Shown: in pieces, positions 10,986-22,983 of the stretch
How the letters are laid out: every line of letters begins with the position of its first letter
Numbering within the stretch: position 1 is the first letter of the stretch
Assembly: GCF_040183065.1 (NCBI RefSeq)
Contig: NC_091127.1
Location: forward strand, 26,075,891-26,139,890
Origin: Periplaneta americana
Lineage: Eukaryota; Arthropoda; Insecta; Blattodea; Blattidae
DNA: 64,000 nucleotides
Reading direction: 5' to 3'
The notes under the pieces: model-generated
Told to the model about the DNA's origin: nothing
The model's database searches: none
What the model saw: the letters and a program-made list of their open reading frames with translations, nothing else
Program-made: the position numbers and the translations under genes

Positions 10986-11860
10986 GTCCAAAATCCATAA
11001 TTACCGGGGAATATAATAAGCTCTACAACTTACCAATTAGATGTGAAGTGGGATATTTACGGTCTCCCAATCTGCTTTCAAAATATCCCCACAATTGCTA
11101 CACACACAACTATCAGATAACACATCATGATTAATTAAGAACTCTTGTAACTTTTCTTCACTCAATCAAATAAATTCTACTCATTCGTTCTACACCTGTT
11201 CACAACACACCATCTACTCCCATTGAAATCATAAAGACAAAAGACGGTCTACAACCCCGAGCACAACACATCATCCACATGTGTGCCTTATGACAGGATC
11301 ATCTTGGCTGTGAGATAACTGCACATATACGGACTTGGTTAATAAAAATCTAAACTAATCAAACCTAACCTTCGTATATGCTTATGTAACTAGAGCATGA
11401 AGGGAACTTCTTGATTTGATCTGGAATGTGCACGCGAAAATAAATCCAGGTAACGATCATGCTGGCACTACACAAGAGGTCCGTGCAAGTGCCACAGCCA
11501 AAATGATCCTGTCGTGAATCTCTCCATTCACTTCCATCGAAGTCATAAAGACAAAAGACAGATCTTGAATACTGCAATCGATCAACCAATCGAACCTCCC
11601 TCCCCACTGAAACCGAGCCACCAATCGTAACAACACCCAGCGAATTCAACCATATAAATCATAATACATTACTAATTAAAAAAAAACATGTTCCCATCAT
11701 TTCCGAAAAATAAAAACCAAAACACTGTTTTTAGGGCCTACCTTATAAAACTACCCTATAATCAAGAGTCCTTATTTAAAAAAACCATGCAGCAGTCAAA
11801 CTCCAAAATTACGAGAATTTGTTATTGTCCTTAAAAATCCATTACGCTAGAAATTCCACT
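10986..11860. other. Intergenic, no gene seen
   Basis: No supported gene. A direct repeat of about 26 bases containing CATAAAGACAAAAGAC occurs near 11230 and 11550. ORFs here show no recognisable domain. Confidence 0.5.
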
Positions 11861-12273
11861 TCACACATCGTCTCTGTATTCCTCATCTTTCACTGTTGCT
11901 ATCTCTCGTCACTGGAAATCTCTGCCACCTGAAGTCAAGGGCTGCCGAACATTGAAATCTTTCAAATCCAAGTTAGAAAATTATCTTATGACGAGTTGCC
12001 AAACTAACTTACTATTATGACAAATGTTGTATTGCATGTTTCCACGTATTCACATTTTTTTTTTTTAATGTTCTAGTGATATTCAATTTATTTTATATTT
12101 CTGCTTTCATATTTTCTGATAATGGTATATCTCTAATGTGATAAGTTGAGCTAATTGATTATAATTTTCCTTATTGTGTGTACTTAAAAATATTGTATTC
12201 ACTGTATGCTTTGTACTGCACTATTTTATTACTACTACTATTATTATTATTATTATTATCATTATTACTATTC

Positions 12274-12305
<32 letters not shown>

Positions 12306-12585
12306 GAATAATTGTTCTATTTTTTATACTTTGTATGCCTCATTTATTTTGACCTGCTGTTCACATTTTATTATGCTTTTTTCTTTTTTCTGTATGTTAT
12401 ATATTATGTCTGATTTCTTCTTACTTGTTGTTTACATTTTATTATTATCTTATTCAGTTTTCTGTGTAAAATTGTAGTGTACTTTGTAAATTTGTAGTGT
12501 TTTTGTAACGCAGTCTTTACTCCGGGTTGAGTGTTAGAGAAGGCCGTATGGCCTTAACTCTGCCAGGTTAAATAAATTATTATTA
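11860..12585 (+). mobile_element. LINE 3' fragment with (TTA)n tail
   Basis: Around 11880-12010 the plus strand reads YSSSFTVAISRHWKSLPPEV and CRTLKSFKSKLENYL, typical of the C-terminal tail of CR1/Jockey-like reverse transcriptases. An AT-rich trailer with a (TTA)n tract (12232-12305) follows, ending in GGCCTTAACTCTGCCAGGTT and a further TTA-type run near 12575-12588, as expected for a LINE 3' end. The 5' end is truncated. No TSD was identified. Confidence 0.65.
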
Positions 12586-12588
12586 TTA

Positions 12589-13899
12589 CCCTCAGCCAGC
12601 TTTGAATCTGCAAACCTTAAATTTAATGACAAGAATGATAACTAATAGTTCACAGAGGAAAACAGGTAGAAATGAACATGTTAATGGCAAATTCGGAACA
12701 CAAAAACAACTACCGATCCTGATGTCCTAAATTTTCAGAGATAAAACTAGACTCCAGTCGTCATTCCACAAGACAAAGTATTTGAAGTAGGCCTATTCAC
12801 TCTATAACTTATATGATTATGTTTAAGCAGGGAAATCTACTAGACCCTTCTGATCGGAATAAAAGAACACAAATATAATGTCAAACAAATGTTTCATTGA
12901 ACTTAAAATAACTATATACAAATAACTTACATCGATTCTGGCAGCACAGTACATAACGTGAAAATATAGAAACTTATTGTGAATCCTCCAAGCATTCCAA
13001 GTGTACCGTAACAAATGATGGAAGAAAAATGGCTTGCAAAAATTTGGTTCCTTCTCACATAAATTCTTGATTTTCTATGGAACAAGATGAAACATTGTTA
13101 GTTTCTGATGTTTTATAGACAGATAAAATGAGTTCTTGTTATGTTGTTCAGAATCAAAGGATAAATTAGCATCCACTTTTCTTTTCTTTATCAACAAAAT
13201 TTATTCTATAATATACTCTGCAAGACATTTCCAAGACAAGGTAAAGTTAAGTTTCGGACTAGACATAGTATCAGTCAATCACACATTTCTGCTAACTACA
13301 TACCTTTAATATCAATAACAATGTGTTTAACTTATTATACTAATGGTATTTCTAGCATTATATCACAAACACTGAATGGCTCCTTTGGCTTAAAAAGGAC
13401 GTTAAATAGAGAATTCCCTTCTACTTCCATAACAGCAATTAATGATGTTACAAAACAGTCAACGTATCTCCTATTGCATCACTTCCCATGTATCAGGATC
13501 TAAGTTTGCTATCAACTGACACACAATGTTGCTACCTAATAGATGAAAGAAACAGCTGAGTGTCTGATAATGTAATCAACAGCAATAAGATTCTCATATA
13601 CTGAAAATAAGCTTCAATGAGTAACACTTGGCAAGACTGCCACGAAAACTATACATATCACTGAAACATTTGCAATAGAATACATAGCAAGATACTGCAG
13701 AAATCTTTTTGTTGCATTTTGCCTGTATAAGTGAAAGGCTTTTGTATGTGAAAAAATTGTTACAAAGTAATGCATCTCTAAATTAACATTCTTATATTCT
13801 ATGAATCTCTTTGCCTTCTTGCACACTTCTCTAGAACCAACTAAATTCCACAAACATAGATGTGCATCATGGGCACTCTTCTAAATTTGATCTTGGAAA
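12589..13899. other. Intergenic, no gene seen
   Basis: AT-rich sequence without supported coding regions or bounded repeats. Open frames on both strands are short and lack domains. Confidence 0.5.
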
Positions 13900-13907
13900 C
13901 CTACAAT

Positions 13908-14764
13908 CAGTGGCGTAGCGTCAATGTAAGCTAAAAAGCTCAGCTTCCCCAGTTAATAATAATTTCATAATAAACCTGCAGTCTATGGACAAAATTATTT
14001 ATTAATTTTAATAGAATTTATATTTACGCGTTAAATATTGTAATGCGGCAGCTCAGGATGATTTGTGATGCAGCAGTAAACAAGAAGCCTGCACACACCA
14101 GCTTCCAAGCAGACTGGTTTCTTACACTCATTCTTCTGTGTAACCCACCCTGCAGATTTTCCATCCCTTTCTAACTAAACTATCCTGGTCGCAAGGCTAT
14201 CAAGAAGCTAGCTTTGACATTGAAAATAAGTAGCTTCCGAGTTATCCCTTTTCATCAGTTGTGTTCAGTTAAAATGTTAGTGTGCATTGTGGCTGATATA
14301 ATAAATAATGAGTGAAATAACAGTTCCTGACACCAATTTACTTGAATTTTTTAAGACAAATCTATTATCAAGACTGACTTACGAACAAAAGTGTGATCTA
14401 AAAAACAAATGACCGACTCCCTTGCTGTCAATGAAGGACACAACCAAAAGACAGATGCATATTTATGTACTGTATCTATTGACCGTTAATATTGTGATTC
14501 CTCTATGACAGGGAGCGAGCTAATGTTGGGTACGTGTCCATTTGTTAGAGATATGTGTAAACCGTGAAATCATATTTTACTACGTACCATTTGAGGTCAT
14601 GCCTTATTGGTGTTACTTACGAGGTTCCAGCCAATCTTCGACTGCTGACTTGACATTGACTACTATTTATTTTAAGACTATATTTTTGTAATACGTTTTC
14701 TCATATTTCATGAAAGACAACTTGAATTAGCTTCCCTTGCTCAAAATTTCATGCTACGCCACTG
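13908..14764. mobile_element. Internally deleted hAT transposon, 8-bp TSD cctacaat
   Basis: Terminal inverted repeats CAGTGGCGTAGC (left) and its complement (right), flanked by cctacaat at 13900-13907 and 14765-14772. Plus-strand sequence from about 14310 reads MSEITVPDTNLLEFFKTNLL then LTYEQKCDLKNK followed by a stop, resembling the N-terminus of a hAT/ZMYM-like transposase. At 857 bases it has lost most of the transposase and cannot move by itself. Confidence 0.9.
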
Positions 14765-15279
14765 CCTACAATTTGACTTGATTCTTATCTTGCTTAAAAT
14801 GGTTGCTTTTGAACAACTGTCAAGTGAAGCCCAGATTTATATGCAAAGTACATGTTGAACGTAACATTTTGGATCCAATACAAAGTGGATATTTCTGAAA
14901 AATTACACTCTGGTCAACAACAAATTACAATGTATTTTACTATGCATATAGAAAAAAAATACCTTCTTCATTTCCTTTGTAAGCTACCTTATCAAGACAA
15001 ACTATCCATATTATTTTACTAACTAATGTGTACGCGATTTTGTAATCTAGTGCTATTTGTTAAACAGTCTTAAAAAGAAATTACAAAGTGATATTTTGGT
15101 GGATTATTTTAACAAAATTGTTACCTTTTATATATAACAGCATTTTATTTACACAAGAAACGAATTTGCAATTCTGTGCTACTTGGTAAATATTAGGTCT
15201 AAGCAATTTCTTTCTAAAGAAAACCTGAAAGAACTTCAAAAACAATTCCACAAAATATTACATAAATACTTATGGCAAT

Positions 15280-15664
15280 CAGGGTGCGAATTAATGGGGG
15301 AGGGAGGATTTCCCCCCTCTCACAAATTTATATTAACACCTCTGCCAGGGATAATTTCTATCCCCCTCTCTCACAAAATATAATTGTTTTAATACAAGTA
15401 TACTCTATAAAATATAAAGTAAGCAAAGAAACTAATATTGATATCATCATCACCAGCAATTTGACAACAATCAATTATTTAGGAATTAAACATCTTATCT
15501 TAAGCCTGCTCATGGATATAATTATATAATCAAGATGCAAGACAAGTAACTCAGTGAGACCAAGTGTTCAGCCGTATCGAATGAGGATAATAATAATTTT
15601 ATATATAGTATTCTCTATCTAGAATTCTATCCCCCCCTCATCAGTAATCTTAATTCATACCCTG
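15280..15664. mobile_element. hAT MITE, 8-bp TSD atggcaat
   Basis: The left terminus CAGGGTGCGAATTAATGGGG and the right terminus, complement CAGGGTATGAATTAA, are inverted. Flanks atggcaat at 15272-15279 and 15665-15672 are exact. Internal runs of G (left) and C (right) near the ends extend the inverted symmetry. No coding capacity. Confidence 0.88.
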
Positions 15665-15810
15665 ATGGCAATATTACCATTAACTACCTTTCTTAAAAAA
15701 AATTGCGCCAATAACTTTTTGTGTATATCTGGCAATTTTTGGGAGAAGAGAGAGGAAAACATTCTTTTGCATACATATTTTCCAATTTTTTTTTTTACAA
15801 GGAAATAAGT

Positions 15811-16399
15811 AGGATCTACTTTTATTGATATTTCTTCCTTTTAAAGCTGAAGTCAATAACCCAAGAAATTACTTAGTTTATGGTACTGGTAATGGCTACT
15901 CGGGAAAAAATGTTACTTTATTATTTGAGGGTTAGGAGAAAGAAACGTTGATGTCCATAATAAGTTGCTCCAAGAAAATTACGTTTTAACACATTGACAT
16001 CAACTGTTCTTTACCTGCAATACATATTTTCAAATATGTTTTACAAGGACTATGTTGCTTATTAACGCATAGTGACTTGACAGGTTCGTAGAATCTATGA
16101 AGAACAACGGAGTGTACAACTTAACTAAAAAATGTCAAAAGGTGGACATTGACGTTTTTTTCTCCTGACCCTTCATTTCATCTTCACATAAATTTTCCAT
16201 TTTTTACTTTTGATATTTCTTTCTTTTAAAGCTGTCAAAAGAGAAAAAATGTTAGTTACTTTAGTATTTGCTGTTCATATAAATTTCCTATTTCTTCCTA
16301 AAAAGCTGTCAATAACCCTAAGAAATTACTTAGTTTTTGGTAATGGCTACTGGGAAAAAATTGTAGTTATTTTAGTACTCGATGTTTACATAAATTCCG
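15811..16399 (+). repeat. Dispersed direct repeats, unit about 100 bp
   Basis: Three imperfect copies, at 15811-15928, 16200-16288 (partial) and 16289-16399, share the order TGATATTTCTT, TTTTAAAGCTG, AAGAAATTACTTAGTTT, GGTAATGGCTACT and GGGAAAAAATGTTA. Origin unknown; AT-rich tandem duplication with a spacer is the simplest reading. Confidence 0.6.
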
Positions 16400-16514
16400 A
16401 AATATAACTATCTGTTACTGTAAGATCTTGCAATTTAGAAGATTTTCCTTCTACATAGCCTAAACTTATAAAATATTTTTACGTGACAAATGTAAACATT
16501 TTACAAAGAGAGAC

Positions 16515-17245
16515 CAGCGAATAGGGATTATAAAGAATGGACACTTCGCGTCGGTACCTTTGATGTAGCCGGACTGATTTCAATGACCTTCAAGCCAGCT
16601 AAAGCGTGAGATTCTGCTTTCTCCCTAGAGTTGGCGCTGACATCACACCAGCTAGCAGTCAACACAGCGGAAATATAACACACATAATTAATACATCTAG
16701 GTACATTATGTACTCAAATAAAATAAATTGGATCCATAAAATAATAAATCCGTCATTAACTGTAATGTCTAGACTCTAGAGTTCCTTTATAATGAGAGTT
16801 GAGACGTTGACCCCAACAACAATTAAAATAAGTGCTGAAAATGGAAAAACAAAACTCTTACGAGAAGTAAAACCATATATCTATATTATATTATATACAA
16901 ATATTAAACGAATTCGATACTTAATTTTATAATGTATTATATTATTTTATAATATAACTTATTATATCTGAAATACAAAATATTATTATTACAACTAGTT
17001 TGTCACTGAGAAATAAGGAAAAGCTGTTAACTTAAATTTATTTGAAGCAAAGCGTTATTGGATTATGCAATAAGGTAGGCGATGTTTGGATCCTGTGTCT
17101 CAACTCTATACTCAATTATTATCTTAGTGTATGCTCGATTACACTAACCTTTAGCGCTTGAAAGTGGAACTAAACGCTGGCGCAAAGAGAAACAAAACAC
17201 AGGAAAATTCGCTCAGTGTCCATTCTTTATAATCCCTATTCACTG
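16515..17245. mobile_element. 731-bp MITE, copy 2 (7-bp TSD gagagac)
   Basis: It matches 1376-2105 almost base for base, including the roughly 30-base terminal inverted repeats, with few substitutions. The flanks gagagac at 16508-16514 and 17246-17252 are a 7-base TSD at an unrelated site, which fixes the ends and the duplication length. Confidence 0.9.
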
Positions 17246-17733
17246 GAGAGACCTTACAATGTCTTTCATTACATACTACGATACAGAATAAGATAAATTC
17301 ACTGGCATATCTATTTTATTATAATTATATTAGATGTAACTTTATATATGTAGGCCTACATTACATATTTGCATTCATAATTTGGTATTGTTTTTGCAAA
17401 TAACTTATATCCGGGCTCTAGTAATGAACAGAAATCATAAAATGTAGTCTTACAATATGTTCGAATCTACATCATGATCCAGAACAGTAATGATTGTTTT
17501 AATGCTCATATGGCCTAAAACAATGAAGAAAGCAGATATTTTACCAGTAGATAATTAATTAGGAAACATTATTAACAAATAATAATAGATGGTAATCAGG
17601 TAATATATGACTGCAGTCTCTCTGTATTTTAACTTACATACAAAACTCTCTATTACTGGAAGTTACATAGAAATGTTCAAACTGAATAGCAATGTGCAAC
17701 ATATGGGAATTTTACCATCATCTCTGACGCTGG

Positions 17734-19614
17734 CTATAGAAATGATGCACCACCATTTATGACAGGCATCTCTGCTTCATCAATGTCTATGTATTCTGCA
17801 ACTCCTCGTCTCTTCACCCGCAGTTTTATGATAGCGCTGCCAGTTTCTGATGAGGGCCATAATGACACCAACTGAACAGTGGTGCCATGTCCAATAACAC
17901 CCCGTTCCTGGGCTGCGGCCAGCTGGTTCACAACCCGTCGCTCTACCTCATACTTGATAGAACGGGCACCATAGTGAACATCGTAGCCATCAGCCAGCAC
18001 TGCCACCACTGAGTGATCCCAGATGAGCTCGATCTTGTGCTTGTCCATGGCCCTTTTAGCCCAGAAGTCCAGTTCTCTTGATACCAGTTGGTAAAGCTCA
18101 GAGCGAGAGAAAGGTAGGAAGTATACGATCTCATTGATCCTACCCAGGAACTCATCTCGTCTGAAGTGTTTCTTCAGGATTGGCTGTACCACTTTCTCCT
18201 TGAAGTTACGAGATATCGTGATCCTTTCTGAGATGTCTGTCTCGTAAATATTGTCTTCCAAGCGTTTACTTGCTAACTCCTTTGCCTCCTTCCTCAACTG
18301 TAAGGCATGTTGTGCTATCTCTTCACTGGCAAGGTTTGATGTCATCACGAATATGGCGTTCTTACACTCTATAGTGTTGCCCTTGCCATCGGTGAGTCGT
18401 CCCTCGTCGAACAGCTGCAACAAGACGGTTAACACGTCAGGATGGGCTTTATCCACTTCATCGAAAAGCACGACAGCCTTAGGAAACTTCTTCAGTCTCT
18501 TGGTAAGCTGGCCACCATCGTCGTGGCCAATGTATCCAGGCGGTGCTCCAATAAGTTTGGCGACTTCATGTTTCTCTTGGAATTCTGACATATCCAAGCG
18601 AATAAACGCGTCGTCTTTCTTCTTGTGTAAGTATTTAGCAAGCTGCTTGGCCAATTCGGTCTTCCCAATGCCTGAGGATCCCAAGAACAGGAATACCAAC
18701 GGGTGTTCTTCATCCATCCATCCATTCTCTTTGCGGCGAATTGTTGATGCTACTGTTGCAATGGCTCCCTCTTGCCCCACGATATACTGTTTGAGTCTCT
18801 GTTCGAATGGAAACCTTCGCCTCTCTTCTGCCTCCTTCTTCTGTTGCATCTCTTCAAATTTGACGATAGACTTGTTAAGTAAATCTCTCATCACATCGTT
18901 TTCAGCATACTCGGTAGCACGACTTCCTGTGTCGCTTTCTACTGTGGGGTCAGCGCCTCTTTCGAGAAGTATTCTAACTATGTTGATATCGTCCATTAAT
19001 ACTGCATAATGCAAAGGCGTGAAGCCTCTAAATGTTGCATGCCTACTTAGTCTACTACTAAATTCATCTTCTCGTGTTAAAAGAACGCTAACAGATGGTA
19101 ATCCTTTTTCAATTGCAGTTCTTTTCACGTTTATGAAGTCGTCGCCTAAGTTGGGATCGGCTCCTGCGTCTAATAAAGCTTCTACAGCTTCTGCTTCGCC
19201 GTTAACAGCAGCAACATGCAGAGGTGTCCATCCAAGGGGATGCCTTGAGTTCGGATCTAAACCTTCAGAAGTCAACCTTTTTATTTCTTGCACATTTCCA
19301 AATTTTGCTGCACGAAGTAAACGTTTATCTTTATAGTTACCTGACTGTTCTGCAAATACGAAAAGTAGAGCCAAGCTGCTTGATAATACTAATATTGTTC
19401 GTTTTCTTAAATCTTCTCCATGATCATTACAGGTTATGGTCCTAAGTACAATCGAATTTATTGGTGAATATATCGGACGTTGGTTGCACTTGTAACACTG
19501 AATTGGCACAAGGAAGTTAGAATTATAAAATCTACTTCTTAATTTTGCTCTGTTTCTCAGAAAAACACATAAATACTTTAATTGATTGTTCCTGGCCTGT
19601 CCAAACTTAAACAT
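17734..19614 (-). CDS. CLPB: CLPB / SKD3 mitochondrial AAA+ disaggregase
   Basis: A complete 626-residue frame matching metazoan CLPB (SKD3), the ATP-driven disaggregase of the mitochondrial intermembrane space. Residues 1-70 are basic and suit a targeting presequence; a hydrophobic segment at 72-88 corresponds in place to the region where the protease PARL cleaves human CLPB. Ankyrin repeats lie at about 94-160 and 197-246, followed by a charged linker. The AAA+ module has Walker A GSSGIGKT (312-319), pore loop GYIG (360-363), Walker [12 protein letters not shown] (381-391), sensor 1 TSN (425-427), an Arg-finger region [12 protein letters not shown] (485-496) and sensor 2 GAR (549-551); the D2-small domain runs to about 600. 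Human CLPB is about 700 residues, the difference being mostly N- and C-terminal. The whole frame is one exon, whereas vertebrate CLPB has many introns; all key residues are intact, so it is probably functional. LSM7 is transcribed divergently 2.6 kb away. Confidence 0.97.
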   Translation of the reverse strand: MFKFGQARNNQLKYLCVFLRNRAKLRSRFYNSNFLVPIQCYKCNQRPIYSPINSIVLRTITCNDHGEDLRKRTILVLSSSLALLFVFAEQSGNYKDKRLLRAAKFGNVQEIKRLTSEGLDPNSRHPLGWTPLHVAAVNGEAEAVEALLDAGADPNLGDDFINVKRTAIEKGLPSVSVLLTREDEFSSRLSRHATFRGFTPLHYAVLMDDINIVRILLERGADPTVESDTGSRATEYAENDVMRDLLNKSIVKFEEMQQKKEAEERRRFPFEQRLKQYIVGQEGAIATVASTIRRKENGWMDEEHPLVFLFLGSSGIGKTELAKQLAKYLHKKKDDAFIRLDMSEFQEKHEVAKLIGAPPGYIGHDDGGQLTKRLKKFPKAVVLFDEVDKAHPDVLTVLLQLFDEGRLTDGKGNTIECKNAIFVMTSNLASEEIAQHALQLRKEAKELASKRLEDNIYETDISERITISRNFKEKVVQPILKKHFRRDEFLGRINEIVYFLPFSRSELYQLVSRELDFWAKRAMDKHKIELIWDHSVVAVLADGYDVHYGARSIKYEVERRVVNQLAAAQERGVIGHGTTVQLVSLWPSSETGSAIIKLRVKRRGVAEYIDIDEAEMPVINGGASFL

Positions 19615-21134
19615 TGTTAATTTTTTTTTTTTCAGAAACTTCAGAATAAATCACTGCACTTGCAACTACGAATACATAACCTTCACTGGGCAACAATTTT
19701 GATGCTGTGGTAATGTAATTTAAGGTAAACCAGATTTAAATTACTCAATACAATGCAGTGATTACACTTATCACTTTCAAGCACCAGATAATCAGTTGCA
19801 CAAATACGAGCGCAATGACGCAGCGCTCTTCTTTCAACTTGTTGATAAAACTGTTGACATTACATGTAAGTAACTGTTTGCAAATTAAGTAATGGATGTC
19901 TTCGAACTACAAAACCTCTCTTTTAAATCACGTAATAGCAACCCGGTAAGATGTTCTACTTCGCATTCTTTGTTTACATTTTTAAATGCATTTTCATATT
20001 TATCTCTATGTCCTTATACTTCAATTCTGACATGTAAATAATCATGGCAATACATTAATGTAGTGAATTTTAATCCAAAAAGAATGTAATATTCATTTTA
20101 CTTTCGGTATCAGAAATACAGAAACCACAAAATTCAAACATAACTATGCCGCTTGTGAAGTTTCACTTTGTACCGTACCAACCTACATTTTTCGCATGTT
20201 CCGCATAATCTATCGTCTTTTGTCTATTTGTGAGCATTTCTTCTGTTCTATGGCCAGAGGTTTTAGGACAACTTGCGCCAAATCAGAATTCAATTGTTAT
20301 TTTTTATAATTTTTTTTTTCCTCAGTTGGTTTATGATTTTGTTTCCTGGAGCTGTAGTATGGTTGTGTGTTTTTATGTTGTAATTCAGTAAGTTGACTTA
20401 AAATATAAACATTAGTCCGATTTTATATGTATTAGTTATTGACAGTATTGATTTACCTATATATTTATATCAGCTGGTTGACATTCTGAATTAATGAGGT
20501 TTTGTTTAACCTTATTATTCTCGAAATAATACGTACCGGTAACAAAAATATATTTAAAGTGTTATTTTATTGAAACGCTGTTATATTTTCAAGAAGACAA
20601 TTATTTACTGCTTTGGCGAATTTTGCAGTTCGCTTTCAATCGTATGTTACATAAAATAAACCCATGTAGTGAATAGTAATAACTGCATAGGTCTTCTAAA
20701 CGTGGTATGGACCAGTGAGATGTATAACGCTAACACACAATCATAAGAACTGTCACAGCAGTATGGAATATGTAAACCTATAAAATGAAAAAGTTTCGTC
20801 TGGTTAATTTCCAGGGAAAGATCGCATATCTTTTTTCGAAGGTTGTTTGCTCTCTTCCTTACCTAACCTAATGTTTAGGTTAGATTGAGTTGGGAAGGAC
20901 GAGCGACCTTACCTTGGAAGTTCACTAATCTAACCTAGGGGAGTAATTACTATGTCTACAACAAGAATAATATAAATTGCACCAGATCAAATGATAACGG
21001 CTAACGTGGTAATCTAGCCTATTCCGATTTATGAATATTTTCATAGGCCTACTTGTTCCATTCTGTAACAATAGATAGATTTAATCTTCATCTTACGATG
21101 TTTGGTGACTTATACACGTCCGTTGATGTGACAT
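19615..21134. other. CLPB-LSM7 divergent intergenic region, proximal part
   Basis: No gene seen. It should contain the CLPB promoter and 5'UTR (minus strand) and possibly the first LSM7 exon farther right. A palindrome CCTAACCTAATGTTTAGG lies near 20863. No diagnostic TATA box or initiator can be claimed. Confidence 0.5.
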
Positions 21135-21220
21135 ATTAATGAATTTAAATACTATTATAGTCACAATCATTTTCATACCATGGCATGATTGTGACTATAA
21201 TAGTATTTAAATTCATTAAT
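21135..21220. repeat. 36-bp perfect inverted repeat with 14-base loop
   Basis: The arms at 21135-21170 (starting ATTAATGAATTTAAATAC) and 21185-21220 are exact reverse complements. The spacer is TTTCATACCATGGC. The ends are AT-rich and no TSD is obvious. It could form a cruciform in DNA or a hairpin in RNA. Confidence 0.95.
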
Positions 21221-22196
21221 AGATAGATTTATTCGTTTCGTAATATTCTTACAGTTGCTTTATAGCATGTAATAAAGAACATGTCCAATTGTTACGTTTA
21301 ACATAGGCCTATAAAATGCAAATATGAAATATTTACATAGTACTGTGAAATTCATCTACAGTATAGAAAGTGTGAGATATTAAGTAATTTTTTAGTTTTA
21401 TCTTAAATAGTGTAGGTTATGGTTATGAATCTTAATGTCTTCAGGAAGGCTATTGAAAATTTTTATTGCCATGTAACGTACTGTCCGTTACTCAGGAGAA
21501 GACGAGTGGAAAGAATGTGACCTTCTTGACTATCGCTGTTGATTATTATAAACATCGCTCAGATAAGCATCCCAGTAGCCAGGTTATTACTCGTGCAGGA
21601 AACATGAATAGCAATAAATATGGATATTAAAGCTAAGTTGAACAGAAGGAGACCTAATGTTTCCGCTTACTGCAGTACAAATATTGCTCGTGTTGTCGTG
21701 CGTTATCTGTTTACATCCCTTCCTCCTCAGTCCGCTCTCGTCTTCTCCTGAGTCACTGACAGTAGTCCCCTTTGATAGCATGATAAATTTGATGGCGTAT
21801 GAAAATCATTCTTTCTGCGGATACCTAATTATTACATAAGAGGAAATTTATTAAAGAGTATATGTACTGATTTGTTAAGGGGAGAATCTCTAAATTTTAA
21901 AAAATGGTCTACACGATTCTCTAGCTTTTGCTCCGACTATTATTCTAATAGATGTTGTGTACTGTTCGTGACACATCAAGTATCTCATATTGTTGTTGAA
22001 ACCTAGCTTGTTTGAATGAAAATGTTAAGTTCTGTCTAACCCAAAGTAGCCCTTCTCATATTGTACGATTTTGCTATACAGCCTATATGCAATGGTGTGC
22101 ATTGTCGTGACAATTGAAGCTGGATAAGGGACTTGCTAACTCAAAGGAAAAGGAAAGATAAGCCATTTTGTTTATTTTATGTTCTTTTCATGTTTC

Positions 22197-22198
22197 AG
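22197..22198 (+). promoter_or_regulatory. 3' splice site before LSM7 coding exon
   Basis: A T-rich tract (TTTTATGTTCTTTTCATG) ends in TTTCAG; an exon starting at 22199 would give a 39-base 5'UTR segment before the LSM7 ATG. The upstream in-frame ORF extension is therefore intron, not protein. Confidence 0.7.
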
Positions 22199-22237
22199 CT
22201 AGTGCATATTTCATATTGGAAGCCTGAGAATTCAACA

Positions 22238-22570
22238 ATGGCAACAATTCAGGGACAAGGCGATCAAAAGGAAGAGCGCAAGAGAAAAGAAAGTATCCTT
22301 GATTTATCCAAGTATCTGGAAAAGAATATCCGTGTTAAGTTTGCTGGTGGTAGAGAAGCAGCCGGTGTGCTCAAAGGATATGATCCACTGTTAAACCTCG
22401 TGCTAGACAACACCACCGAAGTTCTGAGGGATCCGGATGACCCATACAAACTGACAGAAGACACTCGAATGTTGGGATTGGTGGTATGTCGGGGCACATC
22501 TGTGGTACTCATATGTCCCGTGGATGGCATGGAGAGCATTCCTAATCCCTTTGTTCAGCAAGAAGGTTGA
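22238..22570 (+). CDS. LSM7: LSM7, U6 snRNA-associated Sm-like protein
   Basis: A 110-residue protein very close to human LSM7 (103 residues). LSM7 is one subunit of the LSM2-8 ring that binds the U6 snRNA 3' end in the nucleus and of the cytoplasmic LSM1-7 ring that promotes mRNA decapping. The Sm1 motif covers about residues 18-60, with KYLEKNIRVKFAGGRE and GYDPLLNLVLDNTTE; Sm2 is GLVVCRGTSVVLICP (about 79-93), ending IPNPFVQQEG. The chosen ATG at 22238 follows a splice acceptor and gives the family's usual short charged N-terminus; an open frame running up to 22133 crosses the intron. All coding sequence lies in a single exon. Confidence 0.97.
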   Translation: MATIQGQGDQKEERKRKESILDLSKYLEKNIRVKFAGGREAAGVLKGYDPLLNLVLDNTTEVLRDPDDPYKLTEDTRMLGLVVCRGTSVVLICPVDGMESIPNPFVQQEG

Positions 22571-22977
22571 AGTGAATAGTGTGTGGCATGTGGAGTACGA
22601 ACTCGCATTTATAGTCTCCACTAGGGATGGACAAACTTTCTGACTGACACAATGAGGTTGTGAAGTCGTGTTGTCATTTATATTTAGATTCCAAAATGCT
22701 CTACAGACTTAACTGTTACATTTTCATTTTTGAGGCATTAACTTAAAGTTTTCACCTCAGCATATTTGTGTGATGTCAGAATGTGTTGCAGGCTGTATTA
22801 ATTATAAGACTCTAAAATTAATTACTGTACAGAATTTGTAAGTTGGACAGGCACAGTTCCCAATCTCACTGAACCACCCAATCCAATATGCTTAGTTAAG
22901 CTATGTTGCCATAATGGGAAAAGGGATAACTTTGTAATGTCTGTTACTAGTTGATCAAGCTACTAATAGACTAATGA

Positions 22978-22983
22978 AATAAA
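22978..22983 (+). terminator. LSM7 poly(A) signal AATAAA
   Basis: The first canonical AATAAA downstream of LSM7 lies 408 bases after the stop; the T-rich sequence beyond it could serve as downstream element. A second AATAAA at 23262-23267 is an alternative. Confidence 0.6.

Noticed and set aside
12178-12477. Hydrophobic 99-residue ORF
   Set aside because: Leu/Ile-rich translation of a (TTA)n tract within a LINE 3' trailer, not a membrane protein.
18251-19009. 252-residue plus-strand ORF
   Set aside because: It is the antisense shadow of CLPB, without domains of its own.
22133-22237. N-terminal extension of LSM7
   Set aside because: Contains the polypyrimidine tract and AG acceptor of an intron; LSM7 family proteins have no such extension.
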